Assembly: GCA_014138095.1 (NCBI GenBank)
Contig: JACGXE010000023.1
Span: 1-53,636, forward strand
Source: Ochrobactrum sp. RH2CCR150
GTDB lineage: Bacteria; Pseudomonadota; Alphaproteobacteria; Rhizobiales; Rhizobiaceae
DNA: 53,636 nt
Reading direction: 5' to 3'
The notes beneath the pieces are model-generated. The model ran no database searches. It was not told the origin of the DNA and saw nothing but the letters and a program-made list of their open reading frames with translations. Below are positions 25,127 to 33,513 of this stretch, one piece after another (position 1 is the stretch's first letter; each line of letters begins with the position of its first letter). Made by a program: the position numbers and the translations under genes.

Positions 25127-26863
25127 TCAGGCAGCCTCAAGCTCCGGTGCGTTGACCCGTTCGGCATGGACAGGTTGCTTCGCGGCGTTTCCGCCGATCC
25201 ACTGCTTGAGAACCGCGGCGACGCGTTCTTCATCCATCTCGATCATCTGCTCCAGACGAAGCTTGGCAGGCATACGCATACGCTGGCGCAGATCGCTGAG
25301 GCTCGTCTTCATCTGATCGGCATAGGCTTCCGGCCCACCGATAACGGCCTGATGGCCTTCCGTGCCTGCCTGCGTGCCGACGAAATTCGGCGCAGCGATT
25401 TCACCGGCTTCGCGCACGGCGACTTCCGTGCCCGCTGGCTTGGCCGTCTGGTCACGCAGCAGCGGACGCAGGCCAAACCAGATCAGGAGACCGACGGCGG
25501 CGAGGATGGCCAGCGCATTGACGTAGCTTCCGCTCTGGCGCAGCAGCGTATCGGTCCATGGTGCCGAAACCGGCTCCATATCGGCGCCTGCCGGATCGAG
25601 GAAGTTGACGGCCGTTACGTTGATGACATCGCCGCGGTCTGCATTGAGTCCAGCGGCAGTCGCAACGAGATCGCGGATTTTGGTGATCTGCTGATCGACG
25701 AAATTGGCAGGTGGCGGCGTGGTTCCGGCGGTTTGCAGCAGGCGGGCCTGGTCGATGACAACGGCAATCGACAGGCGCTTGACGGAATAGCCGTCGCTGA
25801 CGGTCGCAATCGTCTTGCTGTTCATTTCGTAATTGGTCAGTTCCTCACGGCGATCGGTCTTTTCGGACGAGGTCTCGCCATTGCGGTTCTGAATTTCTTC
25901 CTGAGGAATATTCTGTTCCACACCGGTCGCGTTGTTATCGCGATTGTTGCGGGAATCGCCGCTTTCGCGCACCACGCGGACCGAACGTTCGACTCGCGAT
26001 TCGGGATCGAAGGTCGTTTCGTTGATCTGGCGGCGATCAGTATCGAGCGTTGCCTGCACGCTGGTCTGGAAATGGCCGAGACCGAGATAGGGCGACAGCG
26101 CCTTGCGGATGCTGTCATCGACATTACCGGCAACCTGCTGTTCCAGCGAAGCGGTCAGAAGGGCAGCGCCATTGGCGGCCTCGCCTGCGGAGGCCAGCAG
26201 ACGGCCATTGGTATCAAGAACGGTGACAGACGATGCATCGAGCGATGGCACGGCGGCGGCCACGAGCTGGCGGATTGACTGCGCCGATTCGGCTGCAAAG
26301 CCGCCTTCCGCGCGGATGACCACCGAAGCGGACGGCTTCTGGTCGCCACGGCGGAACGAGCCTTTTTCGGCCAGAACGATATGCACACGGGCAGCCTTCA
26401 CGCCGCGAATCGCCTGAATGGTACGGGCGATTTCGCCTTCCAGCGCGCGAACACGGGTGATTTCCTGCATGAATGAGGTGAGGCCCAGCGAGCCCATATT
26501 GTCGAACAGCTCATAACCGGCATTGTTCGAGGTCGGCAGACCCTTTTCAGCCAGATACATGCGCGCGGTTTCGGCCTTGCCGATCGGCACCAGAATGGAC
26601 GACCCGTCCGACTTCACATCGAAGGGAATACCGGCTTCGCCGAGCGCCAGGCCCATGCGGTTCACGTCATCGCGCGACAGACCGACGTAAAGCGTCTCAT
26701 AGGATGGGCGGCTGAGATAGAAGCTCGTGTAGAGGATCGCGCCCATCAGGGCGGCACCCACAAGCCCGAGCGCAACCAGTTTGCGCACGCCAAGCTTGCC
26801 AAGCGTTCGCTTAAGTTGTTCGATCAATTGCTGGAAATTCTGCTGCATCGACACCACCGCCAT
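25127..26863 (-). CDS. fliF: Flagellar MS-ring protein FliF
   Basis: Forms the MS ring in the inner membrane, the base on which the flagellum is built, about 578 residues. Two transmembrane segments bracket a large periplasmic part: near residues 25-50 (VALGLVGAALMGAILYTSFYLS) and near 460 (VNALAILAAVGLLIWFGL). The YscJ/FliF domain region LRTGEIARTI-like EGEIARTIQAIRGVKAARVHI is clear. The C-terminus, which meets FliG, is present. Start codons at 26866, 26863 and 26848 are all in frame; 26863 follows my recollection of Brucella FliF. It heads the operon to sltF, with the shared motif 23 bases upstream. Confidence 0.95.
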   Translation of the reverse strand: MAVVSMQQNFQQLIEQLKRTLGKLGVRKLVALGLVGAALMGAILYTSFYLSRPSYETLYVGLSRDDVNRMGLALGEAGIPFDVKSDGSSILVPIGKAETARMYLAEKGLPTSNNAGYELFDNMGSLGLTSFMQEITRVRALEGEIARTIQAIRGVKAARVHIVLAEKGSFRRGDQKPSASVVIRAEGGFAAESAQSIRQLVAAAVPSLDASSVTVLDTNGRLLASAGEAANGAALLTASLEQQVAGNVDDSIRKALSPYLGLGHFQTSVQATLDTDRRQINETTFDPESRVERSVRVVRESGDSRNNRDNNATGVEQNIPQEEIQNRNGETSSEKTDRREELTNYEMNSKTIATVSDGYSVKRLSIAVVIDQARLLQTAGTTPPPANFVDQQITKIRDLVATAAGLNADRGDVINVTAVNFLDPAGADMEPVSAPWTDTLLRQSGSYVNALAILAAVGLLIWFGLRPLLRDQTAKPAGTEVAVREAGEIAAPNFVGTQAGTEGHQAVIGGPEAYADQMKTSLSDLRQRMRMPAKLRLEQMIEMDEERVAAVLKQWIGGNAAKQPVHAERVNAPELEAA

Positions 26864-26885
26864 CATGATGGATACAAACTAGACC

Positions 26886-26902
26886 GCGAAGCTTGCGCGA
26901 AA
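26886..26902 (-). promoter_or_regulatory. Shared flagellar promoter motif upstream of fliF
   Basis: The 17-mer GCGAAGCTTGCGCGAAA on the plus strand (sense TTTCGCGCAAGCTTCGC) is identical to the one upstream of flhA at 13404-13420, and it lies 20-38 bases before the possible fliF starts. FtcR has been shown to bind upstream of fliF in Brucella, so this is the best candidate for its site. Confidence 0.6.
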
Positions 26903-26956
26903 GTGGCGGCTGATAAGACAAGTGCCTTTCGGTGTGAGAAGGCCCAACAACGAAGC

Positions 26957-27074
26957 GGGGCGCGGAATAAATCCCGCGCCCCTTTTCCGCCCAAAGGCAT
27001 CCGGTCCGATCAGGTCGGTCCGGATGCGAACCCCTGATTTGCCTGAGAACTCGTGAGCGCCGGTGACCCGGCGC
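26957..27074 (-). terminator. Three successive hairpins after fliC
   Basis: Downstream of the flagellin stop there are three inverted repeats. GCGCCGG/CCGGCGC is at 27057-27074. A 13-bp stem GCATCCGGTCCGA/TCGGTCCGGATGC with one mismatch is at 26997-27027. GGGGCGCGG/CCGCGCCCC is at 26957-26982. None has a long T run on the minus strand. Together they probably end and protect a very abundant mRNA. Confidence 0.65.
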
Positions 27075-27099
27075 CCCGTATTATTTACTCAGTTATCGA

Positions 27100-27948
27100 T
27101 TAGCCGCGGAACAGCGACAGGATGTTCTGGTTCGACGAGTTGGCGATCGACAGAGCCTGTACGCCGAGCTGCTGCTGAACCTGGAGAGCCGACAGACGTG
27201 CCGATTCCTTGTTCATGTCAGCGTCGACGAGCGTGCCAACGCCCTTTTCGATGGAGTCCTGAAGACCCGACAGGAAGCTCTTCTGGCTGTCGATCTGCGA
27301 CTTCGCTGCACCGAGCGTTGCTGCGCCGGTTGCGAGGCTTGCGAGAGCCGTTTCAACCGTGCCCAGAGCCGTCGTGATTGCAGTGTCGTCCGAACCGGAC
27401 GTGAAGAAGGCTGCGCCAACGATCGTGGCAACCATGGTCTTCGCATCGGTGTCAGCAGAAGCAACAGTGATCTTGTCGACCGTAACGGTGGTGCCGGAAC
27501 GGTTGTACGAAGCAACAACTTCGAGATCGTCCGTCGGGCCGTTCAGCAGGTTGGAACCAGCGTAGTTGGCGTTGCTGAGAGCCGAGTTGATGTTGGCAAC
27601 CAGCGACTTCACTTCGGTTTCGATTTTGCCCTTGTCTTCGGTGCTTGCACCGAGAGCCGAAACGAGCTTGGTCTTGATGTCGTCAACAGCTTCACGGATC
27701 TTGTTGATCGCGGAGTAAGCGGTGTCGACCTTGCCAGCGCCGAGGCCGAGAGCGTCCTGAACAGCCGAGTTGGCCTTGTTGTCGGACTTCATCGACGTTG
27801 CGATGGACCAGTACGAAGCGTTGTCGGAAGCTTCACCGATACGCAGACCGGTCGAAATACGGTTCTGCGTGGTTTCCAGCGACTTGTTGGTCGAGGAAAG
27901 GGTCTGAAGAGCGGTCAGAGCTGCCGAATTTGTAAGAATGCTAGCCAT
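27100..27948 (-). CDS. fliC: Flagellin FliC
   Basis: Filament subunit, 282 residues, and the only flagellin gene in the window. Conserved ends that pack in the filament core are complete: N-terminal LTNSAALTALQTLSSTNKSL, followed by ISTGLRIGEASDNASYW, and C-terminal VQQQLGVQALSIANSSNQNI ending LSLFRG. The middle variable domain is short, as in other rhizobial flagellins. The gene stands alone between fliF and fliP with its own leader and downstream hairpins. No sign of the CGCAAGC motif appears upstream, so it is probably in a later expression class, with FlbT/FlaF acting on its leader. Confidence 0.97.
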   Translation of the reverse strand: MASILTNSAALTALQTLSSTNKSLETTQNRISTGLRIGEASDNASYWSIATSMKSDNKANSAVQDALGLGAGKVDTAYSAINKIREAVDDIKTKLVSALGASTEDKGKIETEVKSLVANINSALSNANYAGSNLLNGPTDDLEVVASYNRSGTTVTVDKITVASADTDAKTMVATIVGAAFFTSGSDDTAITTALGTVETALASLATGAATLGAAKSQIDSQKSFLSGLQDSIEKGVGTLVDADMNKESARLSALQVQQQLGVQALSIANSSNQNILSLFRG

Positions 27949-27980
27949 TATTTTGCCCCTTGGGAAAAATCAAACTGAGG

Positions 27981-28041
27981 GACAGGCCGGACTTACCGGC
28001 ATAGTGGAGCGGCATCATGCCTGTCTCCGCTTGAACGCGGA
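27981..28041 (-). promoter_or_regulatory. Hairpin-rich leader upstream of fliC
   Basis: In the 223-base gap before fliC, GACAGGC (27981-27987) pairs with GCCTGTC (28019-28025), and inside it GCCGG pairs with CCGGC (27986-27990 with 27996-28000). A small TCCGC/GCGGA hairpin follows at 28026-28041. These lie 33-93 bases before the ATG and would be in a 5' leader if transcription starts beyond them. FlbT acts on flagellin leaders in Caulobacter. Confidence 0.45.
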
Positions 28042-28171
28042 AACCCACCATGTGCCGACGTTTAAAACCCAAATATTAAAGAAACGCTAATTTATTCGGT
28101 CGAATTTTAACGAACACGCGGATTCTGACGCCGAATTTTACCGGACGCTTTCGCAGCTGTACCAAATCGGG

Positions 28172-28921
28172 TCAGGAGAACGAGCGAATCAGGCTTCCGA
28201 CCAGAATATTCCAGCCGTCGATCAGCACGAAGAACAGAATCTTGAACGGCAGAGAGATCACTGTTGGCGGCAACATCATCATGCCCATGGACATGGTGAG
28301 CGTCGCCACGACCAGATCGATCACCAGAAACGGCAGCACGATCAGGAAGCCGATTTCAAAGCCGCGGCGCAATTCCGAAATCATGAAGGCCGGAACCAGC
28401 ACGCGGAAATCCACGATTCCGTCCTCGCCGGTGCGGAAAGACGGATCGGCAAGGTCTTCGAACAGGCGCAGATCCTTGTCGCGCACCTGGCCCATCATGA
28501 ATTCGCGAAATGGCTGCGAAATCTCGGTCAAGGCGGCCTGTTGCGTTATCTCGTTACGCATCAGGGGCTGCACACCATTGTTCCACGCGCGATCAAAGGC
28601 GGGCGCCATGACATAGAAAGTCATGAACAACGCAAGCGAGATCATCACCATGCTGGCAGGCGCGGTCTGGAGACCGAGCCCCGAACGCAGAAGCGAGAAG
28701 GCGATGGCGAAACGCGTGAAGCTCGTCACCATGATCAAAATGCCCGGCGCGATGGACAGCACCGTCAGAAGGCCGAAAAGCTGGACGATCTGCCCGCTGG
28801 CGGCACCACTACCGGCAGGCAGCAGATTTTCCAGCGTCAGCGCAGGCTGGGCCTGCTGCGCGTGAGCAGCAACAGTGAATGCAAGCGTCAAGAGAACGCC
28901 AAGACCAAGGAGTTTTTTCAT
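28172..28921 (-). CDS. fliP: Flagellar biosynthesis protein FliP
   Basis: Core of the FliPQR export gate in the inner membrane, 249 residues including a cleavable signal peptide (MKKLLGLGVLLTLAFTVAAHA). Four further hydrophobic segments are present, with conserved blocks SFTRFAIAFSLLRSGLGLQ, the IPAFMISELRRGFEIGFLI-like PAFMISELRRGFEIGFLI and MGMMMLPPTVISLPFKILFF. It overlaps fliL by 4 bases and ends the flgB-to-fliP gene run. fliQ and fliR are elsewhere in the block. Confidence 0.96.
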   Translation of the reverse strand: MKKLLGLGVLLTLAFTVAAHAQQAQPALTLENLLPAGSGAASGQIVQLFGLLTVLSIAPGILIMVTSFTRFAIAFSLLRSGLGLQTAPASMVMISLALFMTFYVMAPAFDRAWNNGVQPLMRNEITQQAALTEISQPFREFMMGQVRDKDLRLFEDLADPSFRTGEDGIVDFRVLVPAFMISELRRGFEIGFLIVLPFLVIDLVVATLTMSMGMMMLPPTVISLPFKILFFVLIDGWNILVGSLIRSFS

Positions 28922-29412
28922 TCTACGACCAGTGCCGAAATAAAGACCCGGTCCACCGCGCCTTCCGAGCGCAGGCGGGCGCGTTCTTCGAGATCGGCGC
29001 GCAGATAGGCAAGTCCTGCCGCGCCTTGCAATTGCATGAGATTGACGCTGCGCAGGAAGCTCAGGAAATCATCGCCGACATTGGCTGCCATGGCCGCCGG
29101 GATTTCATGACCGGGCTTGGCGACCAACGAGGCCTCCAGCCGTACCCAGGTGTTCTGCGGAATGCCGAGATTGGTGACAATTGGCTTCAACGGCACGACC
29201 GCGCCGATGGAACGCGATTCGAAATCGCCCGGCTTCGGCTTGTCTTCCTTACCCGTAGTCTTGGCGGTTGCCTGCTGGTCGGCGGAAATCATCCCGCCCA
29301 GATACCAGCCGCCACCGGCGGCGATAGCTGTAAGAGCAACGACAGCCGCCAGCAGCCCCATCATGGAGCCCTTCGCCTTGCCGTCATTCTTGTCCAGTGC
29401 CGTGTCGCTCAT
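28918..29412 (-). CDS. fliL: Flagellar basal-body-associated protein FliL
   Basis: A 164-residue single-pass inner-membrane protein that surrounds the stator and stabilises it under load. After a short cytoplasmic head there is a transmembrane segment (MGLLAAVVALTAIAAGGGWYLGG, about residues 18-40) and a periplasmic FliL domain ending with ARLRSEGAVDRVFISALVVE. It overlaps fliP by 4 bases. flgH lies 56 bases upstream. Confidence 0.93.
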   Translation of the reverse strand: MSDTALDKNDGKAKGSMMGLLAAVVALTAIAAGGGWYLGGMISADQQATAKTTGKEDKPKPGDFESRSIGAVVPLKPIVTNLGIPQNTWVRLEASLVAKPGHEIPAAMAANVGDDFLSFLRSVNLMQLQGAAGLAYLRADLEERARLRSEGAVDRVFISALVVE

Positions 29413-29468
29413 CGATGCTCAACTTTGAAGCACATCCCGAAAATTGGGATATGCATGGAAACAAAAGG

Positions 29469-30185
29469 TCAGAAAGGCGAAACCTGATCGAGGATCTGCT
29501 GGCCGTAAGGCGGCTGCTGCACCTCGCTCAACCGTCCGCGACCGCCATAGGAAATGCGGGCCTCGGCGATCTTGTCGTAGGAAATGGTGTTGGAGCCGGA
29601 AATGTCGCGCGGACGCACAACACCCGTGACATTCAGCACACGCAGCTCGTTGTTGACGCGCACTTCCTGCGAACCGCGAATGATCATGTTGCCATTGGGC
29701 AAGGTGTCGGTGACGATAGCCGCAACCTGAAGACTGATATCCTCACTGCGCTTGATTGTGCCCTTGCCCTTGGCCGAGGTGTCCGAATGGGTGTTGATGG
29801 AGCCGTCCATGTCGCCGCCAGCACCGGCGCCGGTGCTGCTGCTGGTCGCGAACGAACCGCCAGCACCATAAATGCCCTTCGACACACGCTCGCGGTCGGT
29901 CTTGTTGTCGAGATTGGCGCGATCATTGATGGAGATGATGACGGTCAGGACATCGCCGGGCTCGGCAGCGCGAGGATCTTTGAAGAAATTGGTCGAGCGC
30001 TGGTTCCACAGCGAATAATCCGGCTTGGCCGGACGCGATGGATAACCGTTATATTGCGGATTGTTCTGCATGCCGAGATTGGCGGCGACCGGCGACAGGT
30101 CCGGCGCACGACCGATTTCTTCCGGCTTCATGGCGCAACCGGCCAGAAGCGCCAGAACGGTGGCGGCGAAAATGGTCTTGTTCAT
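29469..30185 (-). CDS. flgH: Flagellar L-ring lipoprotein FlgH
   Basis: Outer-membrane lipoprotein of the flagellar L ring, 238 residues. A lipobox LLAGC gives the lipidated cysteine at residue 17. The conserved body includes RSTNFFKDPRAAEPGDVLTV, then NMIIRGSQEVRVNNELRVLNVTG and VRPRDISGSNTI. ATG 30185 has AGGAAG directly before it; ATG 30197, four codons earlier, overlaps the motE stop and is also possible. It sits between motE and fliL. Confidence 0.95.
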   Translation of the reverse strand: MNKTIFAATVLALLAGCAMKPEEIGRAPDLSPVAANLGMQNNPQYNGYPSRPAKPDYSLWNQRSTNFFKDPRAAEPGDVLTVIISINDRANLDNKTDRERVSKGIYGAGGSFATSSSTGAGAGGDMDGSINTHSDTSAKGKGTIKRSEDISLQVAAIVTDTLPNGNMIIRGSQEVRVNNELRVLNVTGVVRPRDISGSNTISYDKIAEARISYGGRGRLSEVQQPPYGQQILDQVSPF

Positions 30186-30193
30186 GCTTCCTG

Positions 30194-30838
30194 TCATTGC
30201 ACCGTATTCCCGGTTTGCGCCTGGGCGCGCTGGTCCTTCGCCGCTGGCGGCGGGGTCGTTGTGCGCTGCGAGCCGACGATAATGCGCGCAAGCTTCGCCG
30301 CCTTGTCTGGCGGCATTTCATTGAGGATGATGCTCGAAACGCGCGGATTGAGCTTGAGGATCAAGGCAGCTGCGGCCTCATCGCCGATCATCGCCATCTG
30401 GGCTGCCGCCGCGTCGGGCTTCATCTTGGAGATGATGTCGACCAGCGAATCCTGCGCCTTGCTGACGAAGTCGTCGCGGCGCTTCAGCCACATCTCGTAT
30501 TCCTTGCGCTTTTCTTCCAGCGCCTGCATCCGCTCGTCGACCTCGGCCTTGAGGTCGGTGAGCTGCTTGGCCTGCAACGAATAGCGGGCATCGGCCGCCT
30601 GATTGTCGATATTGCCGCAATATTTGCGGATTTCATCCAGATTGCCGAGATTTGCAGGCGGCATGGAGGTTGGCGTCGCAGAAGGCTGCGCATTTGCCTG
30701 CACGGCTGGCTGCGCGGCAGTTTGTGCCGCTTCCTGGGCCAACGCCGGCAAGGCGCTCGCAAAAAGGAGCGCCAGAGCCGAACCGCAGCGGATTGCCTGT
30801 TTCACCATCATGCCCGCTCTCATCCCCGGCTTCATCAT
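30194..30838 (-). CDS. motE: MotE-family periplasmic protein
   Basis: A 214-residue exported protein with a signal peptide (hydrophobic SALALLFASALPALA). It has a Pro/Ala/Gln-rich linker, a coiled coil (LTDLKAEVDERMQALEEKRKEYEMWLKRR) and a C-terminal MgtE-N-like domain (MKPDAAAAQMAMIGDEAAAALILKLNPRVSSIILNEM). In S. meliloti MotE is a periplasmic chaperone for MotC. The gene overlaps flgI by 4 bases and lies next to flgH, the usual rhizobial position. Confidence 0.9.
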   Translation of the reverse strand: MMKPGMRAGMMVKQAIRCGSALALLFASALPALAQEAAQTAAQPAVQANAQPSATPTSMPPANLGNLDEIRKYCGNIDNQAADARYSLQAKQLTDLKAEVDERMQALEEKRKEYEMWLKRRDDFVSKAQDSLVDIISKMKPDAAAAQMAMIGDEAAAALILKLNPRVSSIILNEMPPDKAAKLARIIVGSQRTTTPPPAAKDQRAQAQTGNTVQ

Positions 30839-32064
30839 TGCACCACCAGTTCCGCGTGAAGCGCGCCGGACGACTTGATCGCCTGAAGGATGGCGATGAT
30901 GCCCGTCGGCTTCACGCCCATCTGGTTGAGACCCTTGACCAGATTTTCCAGATTGGCGCCGGTCAGAATCCCGATCTTGGCATTCGGCTGGTTGACGGCG
31001 ATATCGGTGTTCGGCTCCATCGCCGTCACGCCGTCGCTGAACGGTTCAGGCTGCACAACCATCGGCGTTTCCGTCACGCGCACCGTCAGGCTGCCATGGC
31101 TGATCGCCACTTTGGAAATGCGCACCTTCGAACCGATGACGACGGTGCCGGTCCGTTCGTCAACGACCACACGCGCCACTTCATCCGTGGTGATCGGCAG
31201 GCCTTCCAGCTCCGCGAGGAAGCGCGCGGCTGGCACATTTTTCGGACGCGACAGGCGGATCGTCTTGGCATCGCGCGCCAGCGCCACGCCGCGACCATAG
31301 CGACGCTTGGCAAAAATATTGATCGTGTCGGCAGTGCGCACGGCAGTCGTGAAATCGGGATCGCGCAGCTCGACGATCATCTCACTGTCCTTGCCGAAGT
31401 TTCCGGCAACCTCGCGCTCGACGAGCGCGCCGTTTGGAATGCGGCCCGATGTCGGTACGCCCTGCGTGACGGAAGCTGCATCACCTTCGGCGGTAAAGCC
31501 GGAGACAATCATATTGCCCTGCGCGACAGCGTAGATCTGATTGTCCGCGCCCATCAGCTGCGTCATGACCAGCGTGCCGCCCTGCAATGAGGTGGAATCG
31601 CCAATGGACGAAACCGTCACATCAATACGTGAGCCGGAACCGGCAAAGGCGGGCAGATTGGCGGTAACGATGACGGCAGCGGTATTCTTCGAACGCGTGG
31701 AGTTACGCGGCGCATTGATGCCGAGATTATCGAGCATGGCGCGCATGGACTGTTCGGTGAAAGGCGAATTGCGCAGGCTGTCGCCCGTACCCTTGAGACC
31801 GATCACCAGACCGTAACCGACAAGCTGGTTTTCACGCACGCCCTGAATGGTCGCGATATCCTTGAGGCGCGCCACAGCGCTGCCACGGCCAAGCTCCGCA
31901 TAGGCCATCTTGGACGGATCGCCGCCAGCACCCAGCCAATCGGCATCCGCTTCCACGGCACTGCCGAAATCCTTCACGTTCTTGGCCGACTCATCCGCCA
32001 AAACCGCAACGGGTTGAAGCGCGAGAGCCAGAATGGCGATCAGCGTAGCCCAGGTTTTTCTCAC
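30835..32064 (-). CDS. flgI: Flagellar P-ring protein FlgI
   Basis: Periplasmic P-ring subunit around the rod, 409 residues, with a signal peptide (ending VAVLADES). Diagnostic blocks are RLKDIATIQGVRENQLVGYGLVIGLKGTGDS near residue 65 and the C-terminal GILTGANLENLVKGLNQMGVKPTGIIAILQAIK. It starts at a GTG that overlaps the flgA stop (GTGA), so it is coupled to the chaperone FlgA. Confidence 0.97.
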   Translation of the reverse strand: MRKTWATLIAILALALQPVAVLADESAKNVKDFGSAVEADADWLGAGGDPSKMAYAELGRGSAVARLKDIATIQGVRENQLVGYGLVIGLKGTGDSLRNSPFTEQSMRAMLDNLGINAPRNSTRSKNTAAVIVTANLPAFAGSGSRIDVTVSSIGDSTSLQGGTLVMTQLMGADNQIYAVAQGNMIVSGFTAEGDAASVTQGVPTSGRIPNGALVEREVAGNFGKDSEMIVELRDPDFTTAVRTADTINIFAKRRYGRGVALARDAKTIRLSRPKNVPAARFLAELEGLPITTDEVARVVVDERTGTVVIGSKVRISKVAISHGSLTVRVTETPMVVQPEPFSDGVTAMEPNTDIAVNQPNAKIGILTGANLENLVKGLNQMGVKPTGIIAILQAIKSSGALHAELVVQ

Positions 32065-32570
32065 CGCATCCCCACTTGAATACGGCCATCAGCCTGCACC
32101 GTGCCGGGCACGATGACGCCGCTGTCGCTGTTGCGTACCTTGATGAAATCGCCTGCCGCGCCGGATTCGAGCGGAATGCCGACGGCGGTAATTGTCATGA
32201 CACCGGAATCGAACACCATCGTCACCGGCACGCCGCGCTTGACCAGCGACGGCTCTGAAAGGGCGGCAACGAGGATCGGCTTGCCGGCGATCAGCGTCTT
32301 GCGCGCGACCTTGCCGTCTGCCTGATCGACCGAAAGCACATATTGCTGCGCGGCAGGGGCGCTGATGTAGAACTTCTTCTCGACCAGCGCGACATTACTG
32401 ACGACTTGCCCGGGATAAACGGTCGCCGAAGGCACGACGAAAGCGATGCGGTCAGTGGCGGAAGCCCCTGAAATCGCAGCAGCTGCAAGACCGGCCGCTC
32501 CGGCAACCGCCAGTGCGGCGCGTCTGAACCGGGGCCGGGCTTTGATGTCATTTTCCTTGGCGCGTTTCAT
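32061..32570 (-). CDS. flgA: Flagellar P-ring assembly chaperone FlgA
   Basis: Periplasmic chaperone for FlgI, about 169 residues. An N-terminal signal segment (AALAVAGAAGLAAAAISGAS) precedes the SAF/FlgA domain, with FVVPSATVYPGQVVSN near the mature start and RGVPVTMVFDSGVMTITAVGI near the end. ATG 32570 has GGTGATC upstream; a GTG three codons earlier is possible. It lies between flgG and flgI with overlaps on both sides or nearly so. Confidence 0.93.
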   Translation of the reverse strand: MKRAKENDIKARPRFRRAALAVAGAAGLAAAAISGASATDRIAFVVPSATVYPGQVVSNVALVEKKFYISAPAAQQYVLSVDQADGKVARKTLIAGKPILVAALSEPSLVKRGVPVTMVFDSGVMTITAVGIPLESGAAGDFIKVRNSDSGVIVPGTVQADGRIQVGMR

Positions 32571-32581
32571 GGCGATCACCG

Positions 32582-33376
32582 TTAGCGCATGTTCTTCGAT
32601 ACGGTCGCCGCCATTTCGTCGGCGGCCTGAATGACCTTGGAATTCATTTCATAGGCGCGCTGCGCCGTAATCAGATCGGTGATTTCCTTCACCGGATCGA
32701 CATTCGATGCTTCCAGATAGCCCTGTTTGATCGAACCGAAACCCGGATCGCCCGGATCGCCGACCAACGGCCCGCCCGATGCTTCCGTTTCGCGATAGAG
32801 ATTGTCACCCAGCGGTTCGAGACCGGCTTCATTGGTGAAATTCGCAAGCTGAAGCTGGCCGATCTGGTTGATCTGGATACCGTTCTGCTCCTGCACCTTC
32901 GCGAAGACCTGTCCGGTGTCGCTGACGGTCACTTCGAGCGCATTTTCCGGAACCACGATGCCCGGCTGCACGATATTGCCGTCGAGCGTCACCATCTGGC
33001 CGTCGGCATTCTTGTTGAATGCGCCAGCGCGGGTATAGAGCGTTTCGCCCGTCGGGCTCTGGATCTGGAACCAGCCCTGCCCGGTCAACGCCAGATCGAA
33101 CGGATTTCCGGTCTGGTTGAAGCTGCCCTGAATATGCAGGTTGCGCACGGCTGCCGTCTGGACGCCGAGGCCAACCAGCGCGCCTTCGGGCACAATGCTC
33201 TCATTGGCCTGGTTGGGGATGCCTGCCGTGCGCTCGGACTGGTAGAGCAGATCCGAAAATTCGGCACGCGCGCGCTTGAAGCCCGTTGTATTGATATTGG
33301 CGATATTGTTGGCGATCACTTCCAGATTGAGCTGCTGGGCGTTCATGCCGGTTGCGGCAATCGTCAGGGCTTTCAT
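32582..33376 (-). CDS. flgG: Flagellar distal rod protein FlgG
   Basis: Distal rod subunit, 264 residues. The N-terminal rod motif (TIAATGMNAQQLNLEVIANNIANINTTGFKRAR) and C-terminal helix (EASNVDPVKEITDLITAQRAYEMNSKVIQAADEM) are textbook FlgG. The 134 bases between it and fliE contain a copy of the dispersed palindromic repeat, which may split the flgBC-fliE and flgG-flgA-flgI parts. Confidence 0.97.
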   Translation of the reverse strand: MKALTIAATGMNAQQLNLEVIANNIANINTTGFKRARAEFSDLLYQSERTAGIPNQANESIVPEGALVGLGVQTAAVRNLHIQGSFNQTGNPFDLALTGQGWFQIQSPTGETLYTRAGAFNKNADGQMVTLDGNIVQPGIVVPENALEVTVSDTGQVFAKVQEQNGIQINQIGQLQLANFTNEAGLEPLGDNLYRETEASGGPLVGDPGDPGFGSIKQGYLEASNVDPVKEITDLITAQRAYEMNSKVIQAADEMAATVSKNMR

Positions 33377-33410
33377 GGCGCGTCCTTGATCTGCTGAGCG
33401 TATGCGGGAT

Positions 33411-33513
33411 GAAGCGGTTCAGTTGAAACGGTATCGTCGAAGCCGTTCTAACCATTTGTTTTTACGCATTATCCGACGCAAAACCGCTTCGCACTTTTGC
33501 TGGAAATGCTTTA
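33411..33513. repeat. ~100-bp palindromic repeat, copy 2 (flgG-fliE)
   Basis: Ends GAAGCGGTTC and CAGCAAAAGT...AAGCATTTCC (minus sense); the middle TTTTTACGCATTATCC and CAAAACCGCTTCGCACTTTT match copies 1 and 4. The fliE TAA stop (33511-33513) is formed exactly at the element edge. The hairpin half is more degenerate than in copies 1 and 4. Confidence 0.82.
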
